In this document: in pieces, positions 17,872 through 29,201 of the stretch
Layout: every line of letters begins with the position of its first letter
How positions within the stretch are numbered: the first letter of the stretch is position 1
Source of the DNA: Stenotrophobium rhamnosiphilum
Lineage (GTDB): Bacteria; Pseudomonadota; Gammaproteobacteria; Nevskiales; Nevskiaceae
Length of the DNA stretch: 64,000 nt
Assembly: GCF_003052265.1 (NCBI RefSeq)
Contig: NZ_QANS01000005.1
Coordinates: forward strand, 310,001 to 374,000
Direction: 5' to 3'
Made by a program: the position numbers and the translations under genes
Notes under the pieces: generated by a model
Database searches by the model: none
What the model was told of the DNA's origin: nothing
The model's input: only the letters and a program-made list of their open reading frames with translations

Positions 17872-19107
17872 CTAAAAATTGCCCTTAAACCAGCTACTGA
17901 CCCGGTTCAACAAATAGCCCGGACCGCCTGAATCGCCACCCCGTGAAACCAGCTTGGGTTGGTCCTGAATGCCGTACAGCAGTAGTCCCACCGCGGTTGA
18001 ATAAACCGGGTTTCGGACCACGTCTTTGAGCCCTTCGATGTTCTGCGGAACGCCGATACGAACCGGCAGTTCAAACACCGCTTCAGCCAATTCGCGCACA
18101 CCGGGCATCTGTGCCGAGCCGCCGGTGAGGACGATGCCGCTGGCGATCACGTCGTAAAAATCGCTGCGATGCAGTTCTTTGCGAATGAAGCGGAACAGTT
18201 CGTCGTAGCGCGGCTTGATCACTTCTGCGAGCGTGTGGCGCGACAAAGTGCGCGAAGGCATTTCGCCAACACTCTTCACTTCAATCATCTCGTCACTCGC
18301 CGCGAACTCTGGCAGCGCGCAACCAAACTGAATTTTGATTTCTTCTGCATAAGGCACTGGCGTGCGGAAAGCGACCGAGATGTCGTTGGTCACTTGATCG
18401 CCAGCAATCGGCAGCACTGCGGTGTGACGCACCGAGCCACCTTTGAAGATTGCGATGTCGCTCGTACCACCACCGATATCGACCATGCATACGCCAAGAT
18501 CGCGCTCATCTGGCATCAACACAGCGTGGCTAGATGCAAGATGCTGCAAGATCAATTTGTCTACGCGCAGACCGCAGGATTCAACACATTTCTGAATGTT
18601 CTGCGCAGCGCTCAAGCTGCCAGTGACCATGTGCACATGTGCTTCAAGACGTACGCCCGACATGCCAACCGGTTCGTGAATTCCGTCTTGTCCGTCCACC
18701 ACAAATTCTTGTGGAACGACGTGCAGAATTTTTTGATCCGCAGGAATCGCAATCGCGCGTGCAGCGTCGATCACCGATTCCACATCGCGCTCATTCACTT
18801 CGCGATTACGCACTGGCACCACGCCAGTGGAGTTGAAGCTCTTGATGTGTGAGCCAGAGACGCCGACGTAAACCGACTGCGCGCGGCAACCAGCCATCTG
18901 TTCTGCGTTCTCAACAGCGCGGCGAATCGATTGCACGGTGGCATCGATATTCACCACCACACCTTTCTTGAGACCGCGCGAGGGAGCGGAGCCTTCACCA
19001 ACCACTTCGATGCGACCGTCGGGGAGAATTTCTCCAACCACGCACACCACTTTCGAAGTACCGATGTCGAGACCGACCAACAGGTTTCTCACTTCTCTCT
19101 TGCTCAT
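17872..19107 (-). CDS. ftsA: Cell division protein FtsA
   Basis: 411 residues from ATG at 19107. The actin-like ATPase signature VGLDIGTSKV opens the protein, and the C-terminal YLLNRVSSWFKGNF is the amphipathic membrane-targeting helix. FtsA tethers FtsZ to the inner membrane. The ATG overlaps the ftsQ stop as ATGA and has GAGGAGAA upstream; a start 13 codons earlier (19146) lies within ftsQ and is not supported by family length. Confidence 0.96.
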   Translation of the reverse strand: MSKREVRNLLVGLDIGTSKVVCVVGEILPDGRIEVVGEGSAPSRGLKKGVVVNIDATVQSIRRAVENAEQMAGCRAQSVYVGVSGSHIKSFNSTGVVPVRNREVNERDVESVIDAARAIAIPADQKILHVVPQEFVVDGQDGIHEPVGMSGVRLEAHVHMVTGSLSAAQNIQKCVESCGLRVDKLILQHLASSHAVLMPDERDLGVCMVDIGGGTSDIAIFKGGSVRHTAVLPIAGDQVTNDISVAFRTPVPYAEEIKIQFGCALPEFAASDEMIEVKSVGEMPSRTLSRHTLAEVIKPRYDELFRFIRKELHRSDFYDVIASGIVLTGGSAQMPGVRELAEAVFELPVRIGVPQNIEGLKDVVRNPVYSTAVGLLLYGIQDQPKLVSRGGDSGGPGYLLNRVSSWFKGNF

Positions 19108-19862
19108 TGTTTTTTCTCCTCGGCAGCCGCACCCGGCGCACGCCAAGCCACTGCAAAACCATTGGTGTAACGAAGGTCCACGTAATTCACTTCACTCAAG
19201 CGCGGGCCCAGCGCGCGCAACATTGGCCCCGTAATCATGTCGAGCTTGCTGTCTGGCGCGCCTTGGCCCAGTCGCAACTCAATGCCCGACGCAGTACGTG
19301 CCAACCACTCGCCGCGAACATCCATATCCAATTGCGCCAAGGGCAAAGGCGTTTCGGCCAAGCGCTGACTCAACTGTTTGTAGGCGTCCATCACTTCTTG
19401 TTCATGCCCATCAGGACCGGAGAGTTTTGGTAAACCTTCTGGAATTTCTTTGGCATCTGGCAAAAACGAAACTGCTTTCGTGCTGAGCAATTCATTGGCG
19501 TGCCAACGCGAATACGCTTCGCGCTCCCAGATACGCACACGCAAATCACCGGGCCATACACGCTCAACGCGTGCGTGCTCTACCCAAGGCAAACGCTCAA
19601 GACTCGCGCGTGCCGCTTCCAGGTCCATCGTCAAAAAGCCTTCGGGCAATTGATTCGCTACTGCAATGCGTACCAACTCGGGTGACACACGCTTGAACGG
19701 TCCTTCAATCTGCAAATGCTCAACCACATGATTGCCGCGCGCCGCGCCATACAAACCACCACCACCCAAAATCAACAGCAACGCCGAGACCCCAGCCAAT
19801 ACAGGCTTGAAGTCAAAGTTGGCGGTGCTGAATCGATCGAAGGTCATGGTGTTAGCCGACAT
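19104..19862 (-). CDS. ftsQ: Cell division protein FtsQ
   Basis: 252 residues: a short cytoplasmic tail, one membrane segment (about 22-43), a POTRA domain (about 47-115, starting VVEHLQIEGPFKRVS) and a beta domain containing LPWVEHARVERVWPGDLRVRI-type strands. It is a bitopic protein of the FtsQLB complex at the septum. It overlaps ddl upstream by 11 bases and ftsA downstream by 4. Confidence 0.94.
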   Translation of the reverse strand: MSANTMTFDRFSTANFDFKPVLAGVSALLLILGGGGLYGAARGNHVVEHLQIEGPFKRVSPELVRIAVANQLPEGFLTMDLEAARASLERLPWVEHARVERVWPGDLRVRIWEREAYSRWHANELLSTKAVSFLPDAKEIPEGLPKLSGPDGHEQEVMDAYKQLSQRLAETPLPLAQLDMDVRGEWLARTASGIELRLGQGAPDSKLDMITGPMLRALGPRLSEVNYVDLRYTNGFAVAWRAPGAAAEEKKQ

Positions 19863-20796
19863 CGCCCTGCCCCAGCGTGGTTTCGAGCAGCGCCCAGCAC
19901 AGATCGGCGTAGCTCAAGCCACTCACCTTGGCGGACATCGGCACCAATGAGTGCGAAGTCATGCCTGGCAGCGTGTTGATTTCCAGCAACCAAGGTTTGC
20001 CCTGCGCGTCCATCATGAAATCGACGCGACCCCAGTCTTTGCAACCAATGAGATCGAAAGCCTTGGCGCAAATCTGCTGCAAGATTTTTTCGTGCGGCGC
20101 TTCAAGGCCTGCGGGGCAGTGATAGCTGGTTTTGTCTGAGATGTACTTGGCGTTGAAGTCGTAGAACTCGCCATCGGGTTCGATACGAATGATCGGCAAC
20201 GCAACGCCATCGAGAATCGGGCAGGTGTATTCACCACCCGAAATAAATTCTTCAGCGATCACAACGCGGTCATCGCCGAGTGCATCAGCAAACGCTTTGT
20301 CGACTTGATCAACCGACTTCACTTTCGACACGCCAACGCTGGAGCCATCGGCTGCAGGTTTGATGATCAGCGGATAGCCAAAGCGCTTGGCAGCTTCGTG
20401 CGCGTCATCAGCATTCTTCAGCACCATGAAATCTGGCGTCGGCAAACCTTCAGCCTTCCAGATGCGCTTAGTGCGCAGCTTGTCCATCGCCAGCGATGAA
20501 GCGAGCACGCCACTGCCGGGATACGGCAAACCATGCAAATCCAGAACCGCCTGCACCGTGCCGTCTTCACCACCAGTGCCGTGCATGATGTTGAACACAC
20601 GGTCGTAGCCTTGCGCGCCGAGGTTCAGCACGGTGTTCTTGTCAGCATCTACTGCCGTGACGTCGACACCTTTTTCCTTCAGCGCTGCAACCACGCCTTC
20701 ACCGCTCCACAAGGAAACTTGGCGTTCTGCGGACCAGCCGCCCATAAGCACGGCGACGCGGCCGAACGCCTTAGGGTTTTTGACGAGCTTACGCAT
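19852..20796 (-). CDS. ddlB: D-alanine--D-alanine ligase
   Basis: 314 residues, ATP-grasp fold. It begins GRVAVLMGGWSAERQVSLWSG; conserved segments include HGTGGEDGTVQ, the ATP-binding LIIKPAADGSSVGV, and WLLEINTLPGMTSHSL near the C-terminus. It makes the D-Ala-D-Ala dipeptide for MurF. It lies between murB and ftsQ with overlaps of 8 and 11 bases. Confidence 0.96.
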   Translation of the reverse strand: MRKLVKNPKAFGRVAVLMGGWSAERQVSLWSGEGVVAALKEKGVDVTAVDADKNTVLNLGAQGYDRVFNIMHGTGGEDGTVQAVLDLHGLPYPGSGVLASSLAMDKLRTKRIWKAEGLPTPDFMVLKNADDAHEAAKRFGYPLIIKPAADGSSVGVSKVKSVDQVDKAFADALGDDRVVIAEEFISGGEYTCPILDGVALPIIRIEPDGEFYDFNAKYISDKTSYHCPAGLEAPHEKILQQICAKAFDLIGCKDWGRVDFMMDAQGKPWLLEINTLPGMTSHSLVPMSAKVSGLSYADLCWALLETTLGQGDVG

Positions 20797-21673
20797 GGCG
20801 AGGCTCTCCGATGACTCTGACTTCTGGTTCCAATTCGATACCCTTCTGTTGTTTCACCTCGGCGCGCAAAAACGCGATCAAGGCTTCGACGTCAGCCGCA
20901 GTCGCGCTGTCGTCGGTGATGATGAAATTTGCATGCAGCGTTGAGACCTGCGCACCGCCGATGCGATGACCTTTGAAGCCACAGGCTTCGATCAAACGCG
21001 CTGCGTGATCGCCTGGTGGATTACGGAAGGTGCTACCCGCGCTCGGTTTTCCCACCGGCTGTGTTGCCTTACGGCGTGCGAGCCAAGCTTTCATTTCTTG
21101 CTCGGCATTGCCTGCTTCATCGCGCTCAAAACGGAAGCGCGCAGCGACAAAACCAATCATGTCTTTCGGAAATTCAACATGGCGATAGCCGTAGGTGAAT
21201 GCGCTACGTGGCAGCCATTCGCAGCGACCGTCATGGAACATCACTTCGACTTCTTTCACGCTGTCCCAAGTCTCGCCACCATGTGCACCTGCATTCATTG
21301 CGAGTGCGCCGCCAACTGTTCCTGGAATGCCTGCAAAGAAACCGGCACCTGCAAGCTTTGCATTGACCGCAAATTTGGCCATACGTGCGCAATGCACGCC
21401 GGCTTCAGCGTAAATTTCTTGCTCGCCGTTCATCTCTAATTTTTCGAGTGCGCCGTGCAGACCAATGACGGAGCCACGCACGCCACCATCACGCACCAAT
21501 AAGTTGCTGCCTAAACCAATCCAATAAATTGGTTCAGACGCAGGGCGGCTGCTAACAAACGCCGAGAGATCTTCTCGGCTCTGCGGTTCGTAATAACGAT
21601 CCGCAGGACCACCTACACGCCACGAGGTGTGGCGTGACAGCGGTTCATTCATGAGCAGGGTGCCGTTCATCAC
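20789..21673 (-). CDS. murB: UDP-N-acetylenolpyruvoylglucosamine reductase MurB
   Basis: About 294 residues. FAD-binding features are [12 protein letters not shown] near the N-terminus and [20 protein letters not shown] in the middle, with GSTFRNP holding the catalytic Ser. It reduces the enolpyruvyl group to make UDP-MurNAc. The start may be GTG 21673, ATG 21670 or ATG 21652; all lie at or just inside the murC stop. murB inside the dcw cluster, between murC and ddl, differs from the E. coli arrangement. Confidence 0.95.
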   Translation of the reverse strand: MMNGTLLMNEPLSRHTSWRVGGPADRYYEPQSREDLSAFVSSRPASEPIYWIGLGSNLLVRDGGVRGSVIGLHGALEKLEMNGEQEIYAEAGVHCARMAKFAVNAKLAGAGFFAGIPGTVGGALAMNAGAHGGETWDSVKEVEVMFHDGRCEWLPRSAFTYGYRHVEFPKDMIGFVAARFRFERDEAGNAEQEMKAWLARRKATQPVGKPSAGSTFRNPPGDHAARLIEACGFKGHRIGGAQVSTLHANFIITDDSATAADVEALIAFLRAEVKQQKGIELEPEVRVIGEPRHA

Positions 21674-23103
21674 ACCGCCCGTTTAAAGTGTTGTGTGAGT
21701 GCAGCAGGCACGCTGCCAACATCGCCTGCGCCCAGCGTCAGCACGAGATCACCGTCTTTCACCATGGCTTCGAGTGCGGCTGGAACTTCCTGCACGCTCT
21801 TGAGGAAAATCGGCTCAACCTTGCCGCGCGCACGAATCGCGCGTGCCAAGGCACGGCCATCAGCACCTTCAATTGGCGCTTCGCCTGCTGCATAGACTTC
21901 GCACAGCAACAGCGCATCGGCCTGCGACAGAATTTCGCTGAAGTCTTCGAACAGATCGCGCGTACGTGTGTAGCGATGCGGCTGGAACACAACCACCATG
22001 CGGCGCGTCGGATGCGCAGCGCGCATCGCTTGAAAAGTCGCAGCCACTTCGCGTGGGTGATGGCCGTAGTCATCGACCAACAAGGCCGAGCCCTTGGCCA
22101 ATTGCAGATCAGGATGTGGCTCGCAGCGACGACCCACGCCTTGGAAATTACTCAGCGCGCGACGAATCGCATCGAAGCTCACACCGAGTTCGCGACCAAT
22201 CGCAATCGCGACCAACGCGTTCTGCACATTGTGCTGACCGGGGAGATTTAAATGGAATTCTTCGCGAACTCCGCCTGCCATCGTCAAAGTGAAATGCGCG
22301 CCGGAACCTTCAGGACGAATATCCGTCGCACGCACGTCAGCGTCTGCCGCCATGCCATACGTCAAGATCGGGCGACCCACTTGCGGCAATAGCTCACGCA
22401 CCACCGGATCGTCGATGCACATCACTGCCAAACCGTAGAAGGGCAGGTGATGCAAGAATTCAATGAAGGTTGCCTTCAGGCGCTTGAAGTCGCCGCCGTA
22501 GGTTTCCAGATGATCTGCGTCGATGTTGGTGACGGCCGACATCATTGGCATCAGATGCAGGAACGAAGCATCGCTCTCGTCAGCTTCTGCAACCAAATAA
22601 GGGCCTTCACCGAGTCGTGCATTCGTGCCCGCGCTCTTGAGCTTGCCGCCGATCACGTAGGTTGGATCGAGTCCACCTTCAGCCAATACGCTCGATACCA
22701 AGCTCGTCGTCGTTGTTTTGCCGTGCGTACCGGCAATCGCAATGCCATAACGGAAGCGCATGATCTCAGCCAGCATCTCTGCGCGACGCACAATCGGAAT
22801 GCGATGTTCGCGTGCGTATTCCAGTTCTGGATTGCCCGCTTTCACCGCGGTCGACACGACTACAGCATCAACGTTATGTGCATTCTCGGCGCGATGGCCG
22901 AAATGAATCTTGGCGCCCAGCTCCGTGAGGCGATTCGTTGCAGCGCTCTCTTTAAGATCGGTGCCACTCACTTCATAGCCGAGGTTCAGCAACACCTCTG
23001 CAATGCCGGCCATGCCAGAACCGCCAATGCCGAGCATATGAATGCGACGCACACGACGCATCGGCGCGGTCATCATGTTCTTCATGCCACTGGAACTCAC
23101 CAT
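21670..23103 (-). CDS. murC: UDP-N-acetylmuramate--L-alanine ligase MurC
   Basis: About 477 residues. It starts with the Rossmann-like [17 protein letters not shown], then the ATP-binding [12 protein letters not shown], and [14 protein letters not shown] in the C-terminal domain. MurC adds L-Ala to UDP-MurNAc. ATG at 23103 overlaps the murG stop by 7 bases; an earlier in-frame start at 23136 lies further inside murG. It is paralogous to mpl at 53751-55106. Confidence 0.96.
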   Translation of the reverse strand: MVSSSGMKNMMTAPMRRVRRIHMLGIGGSGMAGIAEVLLNLGYEVSGTDLKESAATNRLTELGAKIHFGHRAENAHNVDAVVVSTAVKAGNPELEYAREHRIPIVRRAEMLAEIMRFRYGIAIAGTHGKTTTTSLVSSVLAEGGLDPTYVIGGKLKSAGTNARLGEGPYLVAEADESDASFLHLMPMMSAVTNIDADHLETYGGDFKRLKATFIEFLHHLPFYGLAVMCIDDPVVRELLPQVGRPILTYGMAADADVRATDIRPEGSGAHFTLTMAGGVREEFHLNLPGQHNVQNALVAIAIGRELGVSFDAIRRALSNFQGVGRRCEPHPDLQLAKGSALLVDDYGHHPREVAATFQAMRAAHPTRRMVVVFQPHRYTRTRDLFEDFSEILSQADALLLCEVYAAGEAPIEGADGRALARAIRARGKVEPIFLKSVQEVPAALEAMVKDGDLVLTLGAGDVGSVPAALTQHFKRAV

Positions 23104-24179
23104 GCCGTCCTCCTCGCCTGCGCACACGTCAGGCACTGCTCAACAATTTTTTCGACCGCATCGGGAACTGCTTTCGAGCGTGAGGCTTGCGCCATGCGCA
23201 CCAAGCGTTCGCGATCACCCAGCAAGCTGCTGAGCAACGCGGATAATTTTTCGGCATCGATATCGCGCTCTTGCGCAATCACCGCGCCGCCTGCTGCAAC
23301 GAGAAACTCACCGTTGCGGGTTTGATGGTCATCAACCGCCGCTGGGAATGGCACGAGCAAAGCTGCGCAACCTGCGGCTGCAAGTTCAGCAACGGTTGAT
23401 GCGCCAGAGCGGCACACCACCAGATCTGCTGCGGCATAAGCGGCAGGCATGTCCGTGATGAACTGTTCGACAGAAGCCTGCACCTGCGCCTGTGCGTAAG
23501 AGGCCTGCGCAACTTCCAGCGTGCGACCCGCTTGATGACGAACCTGCGGACGCTGCGCTTCAGGAATCAAGGCCAGCGCTTTCGGAATTAATTCATTCAG
23601 CGCACGCGCACCTTGGCTGCCGCCAATCACCAACATGCGTGCTGCACCGCTATGCGCCATCCGTTGTTCTGGCGCAGGCAGTTCAGCAAACCCTGCACGA
23701 ACCGGATTGCCCACCGTGAGTGCGTTGGCAAAAGTATTGGGGAAGGCTTGCAGCACACGCGTTGCAATGCGCGCAAGCAAACGGTTGGTCAGGCCCGCAG
23801 CAGCGTTCTGTTCATGAATCAACAGTGGGCATCGCATCAACCAGGCCATCAAGCCACCTGGGCCTGCAGCGAAGCCGCCCATGCCCATAACGACATCTGG
23901 TTTTTGACGACGCAGTACCGCGCGCGCATCCAACAAGGCGCGCGCCAACAACAGCGGCGCTTTAAGCAATTTGACGACGCCCTTGCCACGCAAGCCGCTG
24001 ACGCGCACGAACTCCATCGGAATACCGTTCTGCGGAATCACGCGCGACTCAAAACTATCCGGCGTGCCCATCCAAACAATTTCGTGGCCTTGTTCGCGCA
24101 TCGTCAATGCGACAGCCAGCGCAGGGAAAACATGTCCGCCGGTGCCGCCTGCCATGATCATGACTTTAATCGGCTTCAT
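23097..24179 (-). CDS. murG: UDP-GlcNAc:undecaprenyl-PP-MurNAc-pentapeptide GlcNAc transferase MurG
   Basis: 360 residues. [18 protein letters not shown] is the N-terminal glycine-rich loop; the C-terminal half holds [17 protein letters not shown], the UDP-GlcNAc site. It is a peripheral inner-membrane GT28 enzyme that converts lipid I to lipid II. It overlaps ftsW by 4 bases (ATGA). Confidence 0.96.
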   Translation of the reverse strand: MKPIKVMIMAGGTGGHVFPALAVALTMREQGHEIVWMGTPDSFESRVIPQNGIPMEFVRVSGLRGKGVVKLLKAPLLLARALLDARAVLRRQKPDVVMGMGGFAAGPGGLMAWLMRCPLLIHEQNAAAGLTNRLLARIATRVLQAFPNTFANALTVGNPVRAGFAELPAPEQRMAHSGAARMLVIGGSQGARALNELIPKALALIPEAQRPQVRHQAGRTLEVAQASYAQAQVQASVEQFITDMPAAYAAADLVVCRSGASTVAELAAAGCAALLVPFPAAVDDHQTRNGEFLVAAGGAVIAQERDIDAEKLSALLSSLLGDRERLVRMAQASRSKAVPDAVEKIVEQCLTCAQARRTAW

Positions 24180-25411
24180 GGAAACATCTCCGCCGCTTCT
24201 GGCTCAGCCAATGGCGAGACACGTGAAGGACGCGATACGCGATCTGCACGTTTACGCGGTGCGGCCTGCAATCCAGCCGCGACACGGTTTTCATAATCAA
24301 CGCGCAAGATCAGCGCGAGAATCAGGCAGACCGACACTAGCGATGAACCACCGTAGCTAATCAGCGGCAAGGTCAAACCCTTGGTTGGCAAAATGCCCAT
24401 GTTGACGGCCATATTGATCAGCGCTTGAAAGCCGATCCAACTCGACAGACCGTAGGTCAAATACGCGCGGAAGCGTGCATCCAATTCTTCTGCACGACGA
24501 CCAATCACAAAGCCACGCCAGACGATGACGCCGAACAAGGTCATCAACAGCGCGATGCCGACAAGACCAAACTCTTCCGCGAGAATTGCGAAGATAAAAT
24601 CGGTGTGCATTTCTGGCAGGTACAACAATTTCTGCACGCTATTGCCCAGACCAACACCAGTCCATTCGCCACGGCCGACGGCAATCAGTGACTGCGCCAA
24701 CTGCCAACCGCCGTGCTCGATATCAGCCCAGGGGTTGGTGAAATTCAGGATACGGCGCATGCGATAGGGTTCGATCAAAACCAGCAGCACAGCTGCGCCA
24801 ACAGCAATCGCGACCACGCCGCCGAAGTAGCGCAGTCTTGCGCCGCCAAGGAACAGCATTAAGAAAGCGACCATAAACAACACGACGGTGGCACCGAAGT
24901 CTGGCTCAAGCAACAACAGCAAAGCCGGAATCATCAGTAAACCAATCGGATTAATCAGCCCACGGAAAGAGTTCTGCAATTCGGCCTGACGTCGGGTGAT
25001 GTAACTGGCCAGATACAGGATGAGTGCGAGGCGCGCTGGCTCAGAGGCCTGCAAGCGGAATACGCCCAGATCAATCCAACGACGTGCGTGATTGATCTTG
25101 AGACCAAGCCCTGGGATCAACACGAGGATCAACAGAAACACTGCAAACAACAGCAGCCACATGCGACTGTTTTCCCATTGCTTCATCGGCACGAGATAAA
25201 TCACGCTGCCAGCGAGCAAGCCCAAACCAACAAAGAATAGCTGGCGATAGAAGAAGTGGAACGGCGCGCCCGTCATTTTGTCGGCCTGCGCGACCGATGC
25301 TGAGGCAACCATGATCAAGCCCCAAGTCAGCAGCACGAGCGAGGTGCCAACCAAGATGCCGTCGAGGCCGTAGCGTGCAGTTGGGAATTCGATGGAGCGC
25401 AGGAATTTCAT
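24176..25411 (-). CDS. ftsW: Septal peptidoglycan glycosyltransferase FtsW (SEDS family)
   Basis: 411 residues with about ten membrane segments. SEDS signatures are present, including MVAFLMLFLGGARLRYF, LLYLPEMHTDFIFAILAEE-like loop residues and PLISYGGSSLVSVCL near the C-terminus. It polymerises lipid II glycan strands at the septum together with FtsI. It overlaps murD upstream and murG downstream by 4 bases each. Confidence 0.96.
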   Translation of the reverse strand: MKFLRSIEFPTARYGLDGILVGTSLVLLTWGLIMVASASVAQADKMTGAPFHFFYRQLFFVGLGLLAGSVIYLVPMKQWENSRMWLLLFAVFLLILVLIPGLGLKINHARRWIDLGVFRLQASEPARLALILYLASYITRRQAELQNSFRGLINPIGLLMIPALLLLLEPDFGATVVLFMVAFLMLFLGGARLRYFGGVVAIAVGAAVLLVLIEPYRMRRILNFTNPWADIEHGGWQLAQSLIAVGRGEWTGVGLGNSVQKLLYLPEMHTDFIFAILAEEFGLVGIALLMTLFGVIVWRGFVIGRRAEELDARFRAYLTYGLSSWIGFQALINMAVNMGILPTKGLTLPLISYGGSSLVSVCLILALILRVDYENRVAAGLQAAPRKRADRVSRPSRVSPLAEPEAAEMFP

Positions 25412-26742
25412 AGCGCTTTCACCGCTGCGCGGAATTGCTCGCCGCGATCCACATAGCTCTTGAACTGGTCAAAGCTCGCACAGGCTGGCGACAGCAACAC
25501 GCGATCACCGCTGACAGCAATGCCATGTGCGCGCTTGAGCGCTGCGAACATATCGACTTCGCGATACACCGGCAGCGCACCGGCAATATCCTGCTCGATC
25601 TTCGCAGCGTCTTCACCAAACAAAATTGCGACGCGACCCTTACGTGCCAATGGCTCACTCAGCTCGGAGAAATCTTGTCCTTTGCCCTGACCGCCTGCGA
25701 GCCAGACTATCGGCGCAGGCAAGCCATTGATGGCCGCCACTGTCGAACCGACATTGGTGCCCTTGGAATCATTGAAGTAGGACACGCCCGCGACTTCAGC
25801 CACAAACTCACAGCGATGCGACAAGCCCGCAAAAGCCTTGAGCGCAATCACACTGGCTACACGTGGAATACCTGCTGCGTCAGCCAGCGCCAAAGCCGCG
25901 AGCGCATTGGCAGCGTTGTGCAGACCAAAAATCTTGAGTTCGGACTGTGGCAACACCACTTCATCACCACGAACCAAGCTCAAGCCTTGCGCCGTTTCAG
26001 CAAGGCCATATTGCTGTGCCGCAGGCTTGTCGATGCCAAAAGTCGTCGCGCTCTTAGGCGACAAGGCCATCACCGCCGCATCATCGCGATTGGCAATGCT
26101 GTGTTCGCAGTGATTGAAGACCGTCGCCTTGATGCGGCCGTAATGCTCCATCGTCACATGGCGATCAAGATGATCCTGCGACAGATTCAGAATGGTTGCG
26201 GCCTTGCAGCGCAGGCTGCTCGTGGTCTCAAGCTGGAAGCTCGACAGTTCCAACACATATAACTGTGCATCAGGCTTGAGCAAGTCCAACGCAGGCGGGC
26301 CAAGATTGCCGCCAACGCCAACGTTCAAGCCTGCGGCTTTGGCCATTTCACCGACCAGCGTCGTCACCGTGCTCTTGCCGTTGGAGCCGGTGATGCCAAT
26401 TACTGGCACGTCAGCATCGTTGGCAGCGCGCGCGAATAGTTCGATGTCGCCGATGATTTCGACGCCTGCGACTTGCAGCGCAACAGCAAGATCTGAAGCC
26501 AGCGAAATGCCTGGAGACAGGACGGCGGTTTGATACGTCTTGAGCGACAGCGCATTGACTGCTTTACCGCAAAGATTATTGTCCACGGAAATCTTGCTGC
26601 TGATTTCTGCAAGCTTAGGCGGCGTACCCGTCGCATCCCAAACGCTGACATCCGCACCTTCGGACAGCAGGTAGCGCACAGCCGCGACGCCACTGGCGCC
26701 CAGCCCTGCTACCAACATCTTCTGTCCGTTATAGCGTTTCAT
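25408..26742 (-). CDS. murD: UDP-N-acetylmuramoyl-L-alanine--D-glutamate ligase MurD
   Basis: 444 residues. It has the N-terminal VAGLGASGVAAVRYL nucleotide-binding strand, the P-loop GITGSNGKSTVTTLV, and FNDSKGTNVGSTVAA and LLSPACASFDQF in the C-terminal domain. It adds D-Glu to UDP-MurNAc-L-Ala in the cytoplasm. Six bases separate it from mraY. Confidence 0.96.
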   Translation of the reverse strand: MKRYNGQKMLVAGLGASGVAAVRYLLSEGADVSVWDATGTPPKLAEISSKISVDNNLCGKAVNALSLKTYQTAVLSPGISLASDLAVALQVAGVEIIGDIELFARAANDADVPVIGITGSNGKSTVTTLVGEMAKAAGLNVGVGGNLGPPALDLLKPDAQLYVLELSSFQLETTSSLRCKAATILNLSQDHLDRHVTMEHYGRIKATVFNHCEHSIANRDDAAVMALSPKSATTFGIDKPAAQQYGLAETAQGLSLVRGDEVVLPQSELKIFGLHNAANALAALALADAAGIPRVASVIALKAFAGLSHRCEFVAEVAGVSYFNDSKGTNVGSTVAAINGLPAPIVWLAGGQGKGQDFSELSEPLARKGRVAILFGEDAAKIEQDIAGALPVYREVDMFAALKRAHGIAVSGDRVLLSPACASFDQFKSYVDRGEQFRAAVKAL

Positions 26743-26748
26743 TTTTCC

Positions 26749-27834
26749 TTAGCGAATCTTCAGTGTTGCCAAACCAATCAAGACGAGAATCAGTGTGATG
26801 ATCCAGAAGCGCACGATGATCTTCGGCTCCGGCCAACCTTTCAGTTCGTAGTGGTGATGCAAAGGCGCCATGCGGAAAATTCGTTTTCCGCCGCTGTATT
26901 TGAAGTAACCCACTTGCAGTGCAACCGACACCGTCTCGGCGACAAACACGCCGCCCATCACTGCAAGTACCAATTCCTGACGAACCAGAATCGCAACAAC
27001 GCCGAGCGCAGCGCCCAGTGCGAGCGCGCCAACGTCGCCCATGAAAACCTGTGCGGGATAAGCGTTGAACCAGAGAAAGCCGAGACCCGCACCGGCAATC
27101 GCCGTGCAGAAAATCGCAAGCTCACCAACGCCGTTAATAAAAGGAATACCGAGGTAAGTAGCCATCTTGATGTTGCCGGTCACATAGGCGAACACTGCCA
27201 ATGCAGACGCCACCAACACGCAAGGCATGATTGCCAGACCATCCAAACCATCGGTGAGATTCACCGCATTGCTGGAACCGACGATGACGAGATAGCTCCA
27301 CAACACAAAGAAGCCACCGAGCGGAATCACGACGTCTTTGAACACCGGCAGAATCAACGACGTTTCCATCGGTGTTTTTGCGGTGAAATAAATCATCAGC
27401 GAAACGCCAAAGCCCGCTAGCGAAAGCCAGAAGTATTTCTGCTTCGCAGGCAAGCCTTTTGGATTTTTGTTTTTGATCTTGATGTAGTCGTCCGCGAAAC
27501 CAACCGCACCGAACGCCAGCATCACAACCAGTGCGAACCAGACAAAACGGTTTTGCAGGTTGGCCCACAGCAAGGTTGAGATCGTCACCGCCGCAATGAT
27601 CAGCACACCACCCATCGTTGGCGTGCCGGTTTTCTTTAGATGCGACTGTGGGCCATCGCTACGAACCGGCTGACCGAATTTGAAGCGATACAGTCGCTCA
27701 ATCAGGATCGGTCCGAAGACGAAGGAGAAGATCAGCGCGGTCAGGATTCCAAGCACTGCACGCATCGTCAGATACGTCAGAGCATTGAATCCGCTGATGT
27801 GTTCTTTGAGTAGTTCGGCCAGATATAGAAGCAT
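26749..27834 (-). CDS. mraY: Phospho-N-acetylmuramoyl-pentapeptide transferase MraY
   Basis: 361 residues, about ten membrane segments. Conserved stretches include [30 protein letters not shown] with the DD pair, [10 protein letters not shown], and the C-terminal [13 protein letters not shown]. It attaches phospho-MurNAc-pentapeptide to undecaprenyl phosphate, forming lipid I. The murF stop and mraY start overlap by one base. Confidence 0.97.
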   Translation of the reverse strand: MLLYLAELLKEHISGFNALTYLTMRAVLGILTALIFSFVFGPILIERLYRFKFGQPVRSDGPQSHLKKTGTPTMGGVLIIAAVTISTLLWANLQNRFVWFALVVMLAFGAVGFADDYIKIKNKNPKGLPAKQKYFWLSLAGFGVSLMIYFTAKTPMETSLILPVFKDVVIPLGGFFVLWSYLVIVGSSNAVNLTDGLDGLAIMPCVLVASALAVFAYVTGNIKMATYLGIPFINGVGELAIFCTAIAGAGLGFLWFNAYPAQVFMGDVGALALGAALGVVAILVRQELVLAVMGGVFVAETVSVALQVGYFKYSGGKRIFRMAPLHHHYELKGWPEPKIIVRFWIITLILVLIGLATLKIR

Positions 27835-29201
27835 TAGTGATCTCCCTTGACGCTTTCGCCCGTCAGCGTTGCAACCACACGCTCCATGCGCGAAGAGCGC
27901 GAGCCCTTCACCAATAGCGTGACTTTCTTATTGAGGTGCGGCCGCAGAGCAGTCGCGAGTTCGTTGAAATCTTCAAATGCATGCGCGCCTTCGCCAAAGC
28001 CTTTTGCAGCTTCGGCAGCGAGTGCGCCCAGTGTGTAGAGACGATCAATGCGCAGCGCTTTAGCCGCGACGCCAGCATCGTGATGCAGCTGTGTCGCATT
28101 CGCGCCGAGTTCAGCCATGCCGCCGAGCACCAACACGCGCTCACCAGACAGAGAAGCCAATAACTCCATGCCTGCTTGCAACGAAGTGGGATTGGCGTTG
28201 TAACTGTCATCAAGCAAACGCGCGCCTTCGCGTGTGTTCTTCCAGCTCAAGCGACCTTGCGGTGCATCCATGCGCGCAAGACCCGCAGCGATGTCTTTCA
28301 AATCCATCCCCAGTGCAACGGCGCATGCCGAAGCAGCGAGCGCATTGAAGATGTTGTGACGACCTGGCAGTGGCAGGTTCACGGTTTGGCGGCCTTCTGG
28401 TGCACGCAGCTCAAAACGCGTACCCACTGGTGCTTCCACCGGGAATGGCTGCACATGCAGCGCACGCACATCAGCCTGTTCGCTAAAACCAAATGTAATC
28501 GTCGAAGCGCTTTTCGTAAGCTCGTGCCACAGCGGTGCATAAGCGTCGTCGGCATTGATCACAGCGACACCACCACCGAGGCCTACAAACAACTCGCCCT
28601 TGGCACGCGCCACGCCTTCACGCGATCCAAAGCCTTCGAGGTGCGCATCACCCGCCTGTGTAATCACGCCGATATTCGGACGCGTGAGACGTGTCAGCAA
28701 TTCGATCTCACCCGGATTGCTAGCGCCCATTTCAATCACGGCGGTAACGTGTTCACGACGCAGTGACAGCAAAGTCAGCGGCAAGCCGATGTGATTATTG
28801 AAATTGCCCTGCGTCGCCAACACTGGGCCGCGCGTGACGAAGATCGACGAAAGCATCTGCTTGGTCGTGGTCTTACCGTTGCTGCCGGTGACGGCAACAA
28901 TCGGCAGATTGAAATCATTGCGCCAAGACGCAGCGTATTCCTGCAGCGCGATCAGTGTGTCGTTAACGACGATCTGTGGCAGTGGGCAATCGATGTGACG
29001 CGAAACAATCGCGCCGACAGCACCAGCAGCGGCCGCACGAGCTACAAACTCGTGGCCATCAAAGTTTTCACCCTTGAGCGCAACAAACAAATCGCCCTGC
29101 GCCAAAGTGCGCGTATCCGTCACCACGCGACTAAAGCCGACGTTTGCCCCTTCAAGGCGAGCGCCGATTCGCTGAGCCACTGCGTAGAGTGTTTCCATCA
29201 T
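27834..29201 (-). CDS. murF: UDP-N-acetylmuramoyl-tripeptide--D-alanyl-D-alanine ligase MurF
   Basis: 455 residues with the three Mur ligase domains. The P-loop is [15 protein letters not shown], and [13 protein letters not shown] marks the C-terminal domain. It completes the UDP-MurNAc-pentapeptide using the Ddl product. It overlaps murE by 4 bases. Confidence 0.96.
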   Translation of the reverse strand: MMETLYAVAQRIGARLEGANVGFSRVVTDTRTLAQGDLFVALKGENFDGHEFVARAAAAGAVGAIVSRHIDCPLPQIVVNDTLIALQEYAASWRNDFNLPIVAVTGSNGKTTTKQMLSSIFVTRGPVLATQGNFNNHIGLPLTLLSLRREHVTAVIEMGASNPGEIELLTRLTRPNIGVITQAGDAHLEGFGSREGVARAKGELFVGLGGGVAVINADDAYAPLWHELTKSASTITFGFSEQADVRALHVQPFPVEAPVGTRFELRAPEGRQTVNLPLPGRHNIFNALAASACAVALGMDLKDIAAGLARMDAPQGRLSWKNTREGARLLDDSYNANPTSLQAGMELLASLSGERVLVLGGMAELGANATQLHHDAGVAAKALRIDRLYTLGALAAEAAKGFGEGAHAFEDFNELATALRPHLNKKVTLLVKGSRSSRMERVVATLTGESVKGDH